From Treponema sp. (GTDB lineage: Bacteria; Spirochaetota; Spirochaetia; Treponematales; Breznakiellaceae), in assembly GCA_031272575.1 (NCBI GenBank), contig JAISTO010000205.1, positions 1 to 7,257 of the forward strand: a DNA stretch of 7,257 bases, written 5' to 3'. Below, in pieces: positions 5,744 through 7,257 of the stretch (position 1 is the stretch's first letter; the number at the start of each line of letters is the position of its first letter). The translations under genes were made by a program, and so were the position numbers. The notes below the pieces were generated by a model. That model was not told the DNA's origin, did not search any database, and worked only from the letters and a program-made list of their open reading frames with translations.

Positions 5744-7042
5744 CGTCGATACGATCACCGGTTTTGCCGCGGGGGGCGCGTCGCCGATCGCGAAGGCGGC
5801 GGCGGCAACGGGGAGCGCGGCGGCGAGGCGCTCTCTCGTCTCGGCCCAGAGCGTCGCGAGCGGCTCCCCCTCGCGCGCCGGCGCGCCCCGCTTCGCGTGG
5901 AGGCGGAGCCCCGCCGCCGCGCTGACCGTATCCGACTGGACGGCCCTGCCTGCCCCGAGCAGGTGCGCGGCCCTGCCCACCAGGCCCGCATCCACCCGCA
6001 TAACATAGCCCCCGCGCGGCGTGCATACCCGCGCCTCGAAGGGGGCGCGGAACCGCCCCCGCAGGGCGAGCAGTTTTTTCACGTCCCCGCCCTGGGCTTC
6101 CACGTTTTTCAAAAAAAGTTCGCGGGGGCGCCCCCCGGCCAGGGCCTCGCGGCAGAGCGCGATGCCCTCGTTCAGCGTTTTTGAGAGGCCCCCGAGCATG
6201 GCCATACGCGCCCCCAACTCCTCGTTCAGCGTGACCAGGTCCGCCGGCCCCTTCCCCTCGAGGCAGTCGAGGCACTCTTCCACCTCGAGGAAATTGCCCA
6301 CCGCGTTCCCCAGGGGCTCGTCCATGTCGGACACGACGCAGCGGATGCGCAGCCCCAGGGCCTGCCCCACCGTCTCGAGTGAGGCGGCCAGGGCGCGGGC
6401 CTCGGGCAAGGTCCGCATAAAGGCCCCGGAAAAAGCCTTGACATCGCAGACGAGGGCCTGGGCCCCCTCCGCCGCCTTCTTCGAAAGGATACTCGCCGTG
6501 ACCAGCGGTACCGATTCGACCGTCCCGGTGACATCGCGGAGCGCGTAGAGGAGGCGATCCGCGGGGCAGAGCGCCGCGCTCTGGCCCGCGATGGCAAAAC
6601 CCACGTCCCGCACTATGCGGACAAACTCGTCCGTGGCCAGTTGGGTGCGATAGCCTGGCATGGCGTCGCACTTGTCCAGTGTGCCGCCCGTGATCCCCAG
6701 TGCGCGCCCTGCCAGCATGGGCACGCGCAGGCCCAGGCTCGCGGCCAGGGGGGCGAGCACCAGGCTCGTCTTGTCCCCCACCCCGCCGGTCGAGTGCTTG
6801 TCCACAAGCGGCGGGCCCTCCTCCCAGCGCAGCGTCTCCCCCGAGGCCAGCATCGCGCGGGTGAGCGCGCTCGTCTCCGCCATGCTCAGCCCTCGGAAGA
6901 AGACCGCCATGGCCCAGGCGCTCATCTGGCTTTCGGGTACCTCCCCCGCCGTATACCCCCCGATGAGCGAGGCGATCTCGCCCCCCGTCAGTTCGAGGCC
7001 ATCCCGCTTCTTCACGATGAGGTCGACAACGCGTGTGTCCAT
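5741..7042 (-). CDS. deoA: Thymidine / pyrimidine-nucleoside phosphorylase
   Basis: The enzyme cleaves thymidine (and uridine in the Pdp type) with phosphate to the base and (deoxy)ribose-1-phosphate; it is a cytoplasmic salvage dimer. At 433 residues it matches Bacillus-type Pdp and E. coli DeoA in length. The start MDTRVVDLIVKKRDG matches the family N terminus, and an in-frame TAG four codons upstream bars extension. The phosphate site KHSTGGVGDKTS is at 82-93. R169, S184 and K188 (ALRD...TASILSKK) occupy the places of E. coli R171, S186 and K190. The family signature AGRALGITGGTLDK (111-124) departs from SGRGLGHTGGT: A111 replaces a phosphate-contacting Ser and I117 replaces His. DVKAFSGAFM (200-209) has Phe where Gly is usual. 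The gene leads a pair with recJ. Family is certain; thymidine-specific versus broad pyrimidine use is undecided. Confidence 0.95.
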   Translation of the reverse strand: MDTRVVDLIVKKRDGLELTGGEIASLIGGYTAGEVPESQMSAWAMAVFFRGLSMAETSALTRAMLASGETLRWEEGPPLVDKHSTGGVGDKTSLVLAPLAASLGLRVPMLAGRALGITGGTLDKCDAMPGYRTQLATDEFVRIVRDVGFAIAGQSAALCPADRLLYALRDVTGTVESVPLVTASILSKKAAEGAQALVCDVKAFSGAFMRTLPEARALAASLETVGQALGLRIRCVVSDMDEPLGNAVGNFLEVEECLDCLEGKGPADLVTLNEELGARMAMLGGLSKTLNEGIALCREALAGGRPRELFLKNVEAQGGDVKKLLALRGRFRAPFEARVCTPRGGYVMRVDAGLVGRAAHLLGAGRAVQSDTVSAAAGLRLHAKRGAPAREGEPLATLWAETRERLAAALPVAAAAFAIGDAPPAAKPVIVST

Positions 7043-7048
7043 GAGGGA

Positions 7049-7077
7049 ATACTAGCATGGCGGCGCGGGGAAGTCAA
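7049..7077 (-). promoter_or_regulatory. deoA promoter, possibly giving a leaderless transcript
   Basis: On the minus strand TTGACT (7072-7077) is followed after 17 bases by TAGTAT (7049-7054), preceded by TGC, which makes an extended -10 (TGnTAGTAT). Six bases (TCCCTC) separate the -10 from the ATG at 7042, so a start at the usual +7 position would fall on the A of the ATG. No SD-like sequence precedes the start codon, unlike deoD, recJ and the dehydrogenase gene. The spacer length is optimal. Transcription start is inferred. Confidence 0.6.
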
Positions 7078-7089
7078 GGGGGCGGGATA

Positions 7090-7133
7090 GGGAGTGGGGA
7101 GTGGGGAGTGGGGAGTAGGGAGTAGGGGGAGTG
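7090..7133 (+). repeat. GGGAGTG/GGGAGTA heptamer tandem array
   Basis: Five perfect-length heptamers, GGGAGTG at 7090, 7097 and 7104 and GGGAGTA at 7111 and 7118, are followed by a sixth, expanded unit GGGGGAGTG (7125-7133). The plus strand thus carries six G runs of three or more with four-base loops, which is a G-quadruplex pattern. The array starts 13 bases upstream of the deoA -35 box. Heptamer arrays of this flavour are known in other bacteria, for example the short tandem repeats of cyanobacteria, and can change length by slippage. Confidence 0.85.
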
Positions 7134-7150
7134 ATGCCCCATCCCCCCCT

Positions 7151-7161
7151 CTGGGCTAAAC
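7151..7161 (+). repeat. CTGGGCTAAAC 11-mer shared with the deoD upstream region
   Basis: The 11 bases are identical to 2078-2088, where they form most of a perfect CCTGGG-CTAAA-CCCAGG hairpin. Here the right half of the stem has decayed to TTGTCCC. Both copies lie upstream of a nucleoside phosphorylase promoter in the same orientation relative to the gene. It may be a chance remnant of a dispersed hairpin repeat. Confidence 0.4.
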
Positions 7162-7186
7162 TTGTCCCATAACTTAGATTAAGAAT

Positions 7187-7238
7187 TTATCCACAGATTT
7201 ACACAGATAGACACAGATAATCACCGATTTTCACCAAA
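7187..7238 (+). repeat. CACAGAT array with 10-bp period (left arm of the repeat element)
   Basis: CACAGAT occurs at 7192, 7202 and 7212, then degenerates as CACCGAT (7222) and CACCAAA (7232), all exactly 10 bases apart. The first 32 bases (7187-7218) are the reverse complement of the copy 1 right arm at 29 of 32 positions. The outer end TTATCCACA (7187-7195) equals the E. coli DnaA box consensus. As a single box beside a repeat, it is not evidence of an origin. Confidence 0.85.
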
Positions 7239-7257
7239 TTAAAGACACGATTAGTAA
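7230..7257 (+). repeat. Intergenic repeat core, copy 2, cut by the window end
   Basis: This is the second copy of the core at 2257-2283. It has one extra A (CACCAAATT instead of CACCAATT) and is otherwise identical to the last base of the window. If it follows copy 1, an A run and three ATCTGTG units should come immediately after base 7257. Confidence 0.85.

Noticed and set aside
4294..5925. Long open plus-strand frame (543 codons) antisense to recJ
   Set aside because: It is Arg/Pro/Ala-rich with no domain and lies opposite a gene whose conserved motifs are unmistakable. Long antisense open frames are expected in GC-rich genes.
7187..7195. Perfect DnaA box (TTATCCACA) as a sign of a replication origin
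   Set aside because: It is a single box that forms the end of a repeat arm. No dnaA, dnaN or AT-rich unwinding region is present.
7192..7238. CRISPR-like array
   Set aside because: Units are 7 bp with a 10-bp period and 3-base linkers, far too short for CRISPR repeats and spacers, and no cas genes are present.

Overview
The window is a GC-rich piece of bacterial chromosome with five complete protein-coding genes, no RNA genes and no phage, transposase or CRISPR genes. All five belong to recognisable families: peptide chain release factor 1 (prfA), purine nucleoside phosphorylase (deoD), an Ldh-family 2-hydroxyacid dehydrogenase, the DHH exonuclease RecJ, and a thymidine/pyrimidine-nucleoside phosphorylase (deoA/pdp). 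Strong Shine-Dalgarno (SD) sites (AAGGAG) and TTGACT-type promoters fit an ordinary sigma-70 bacterium. The GGPGGQCVN form of the RF1 loop and a long RecJ with a GDRD-type motif I make me think of a GC-rich spirochaete or a related Gram-negative anaerobe. This is an impression, not a demonstrated assignment.

Layout: 1-240 is a relatively AT-rich spacer. prfA (241-1305) and deoD (1316-2020) form a minus-strand pair with deoD first. 2021-2442 is a divergent intergenic region holding the deoD promoter, a dense cluster of small hairpins, one copy of a repeat element, a 12-bp palindrome and the promoter of the plus-strand dehydrogenase gene (2443-3555). That gene converges on recJ (3595-5730), which is the second gene of a minus-strand pair led by deoA (5741-7042). 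7043-7257 holds the deoA promoter, a G-rich heptamer array and a second copy of the repeat element, cut by the window end.

The two minus-strand pairs are built alike. Each is headed by a nucleoside phosphorylase gene (purine in one, pyrimidine in the other). Each has a 10-nt gap before a housekeeping gene, and in each the second gene's SD overlaps the first gene's stop codon. Each phosphorylase gene has a CCCTTGACT promoter and, further upstream, an identical CTGGGCTAAAC 11-mer and the same repeat core in the same orientation. The phosphorylases release ribose-1-phosphate or deoxyribose-1-phosphate from nucleosides, and RecJ degrades single-stranded DNA to mononucleotides, so a DNA-turnover/nucleoside-salvage theme is possible but inferred.

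The genes themselves are conventional. The most interesting material is intergenic. The two partial repeat copies together imply an element of about 108 bp with 32-bp near-perfect inverted arms, built from a 7-bp motif repeated every 10 bp. The deoA promoter is placed so that its transcript may be leaderless.
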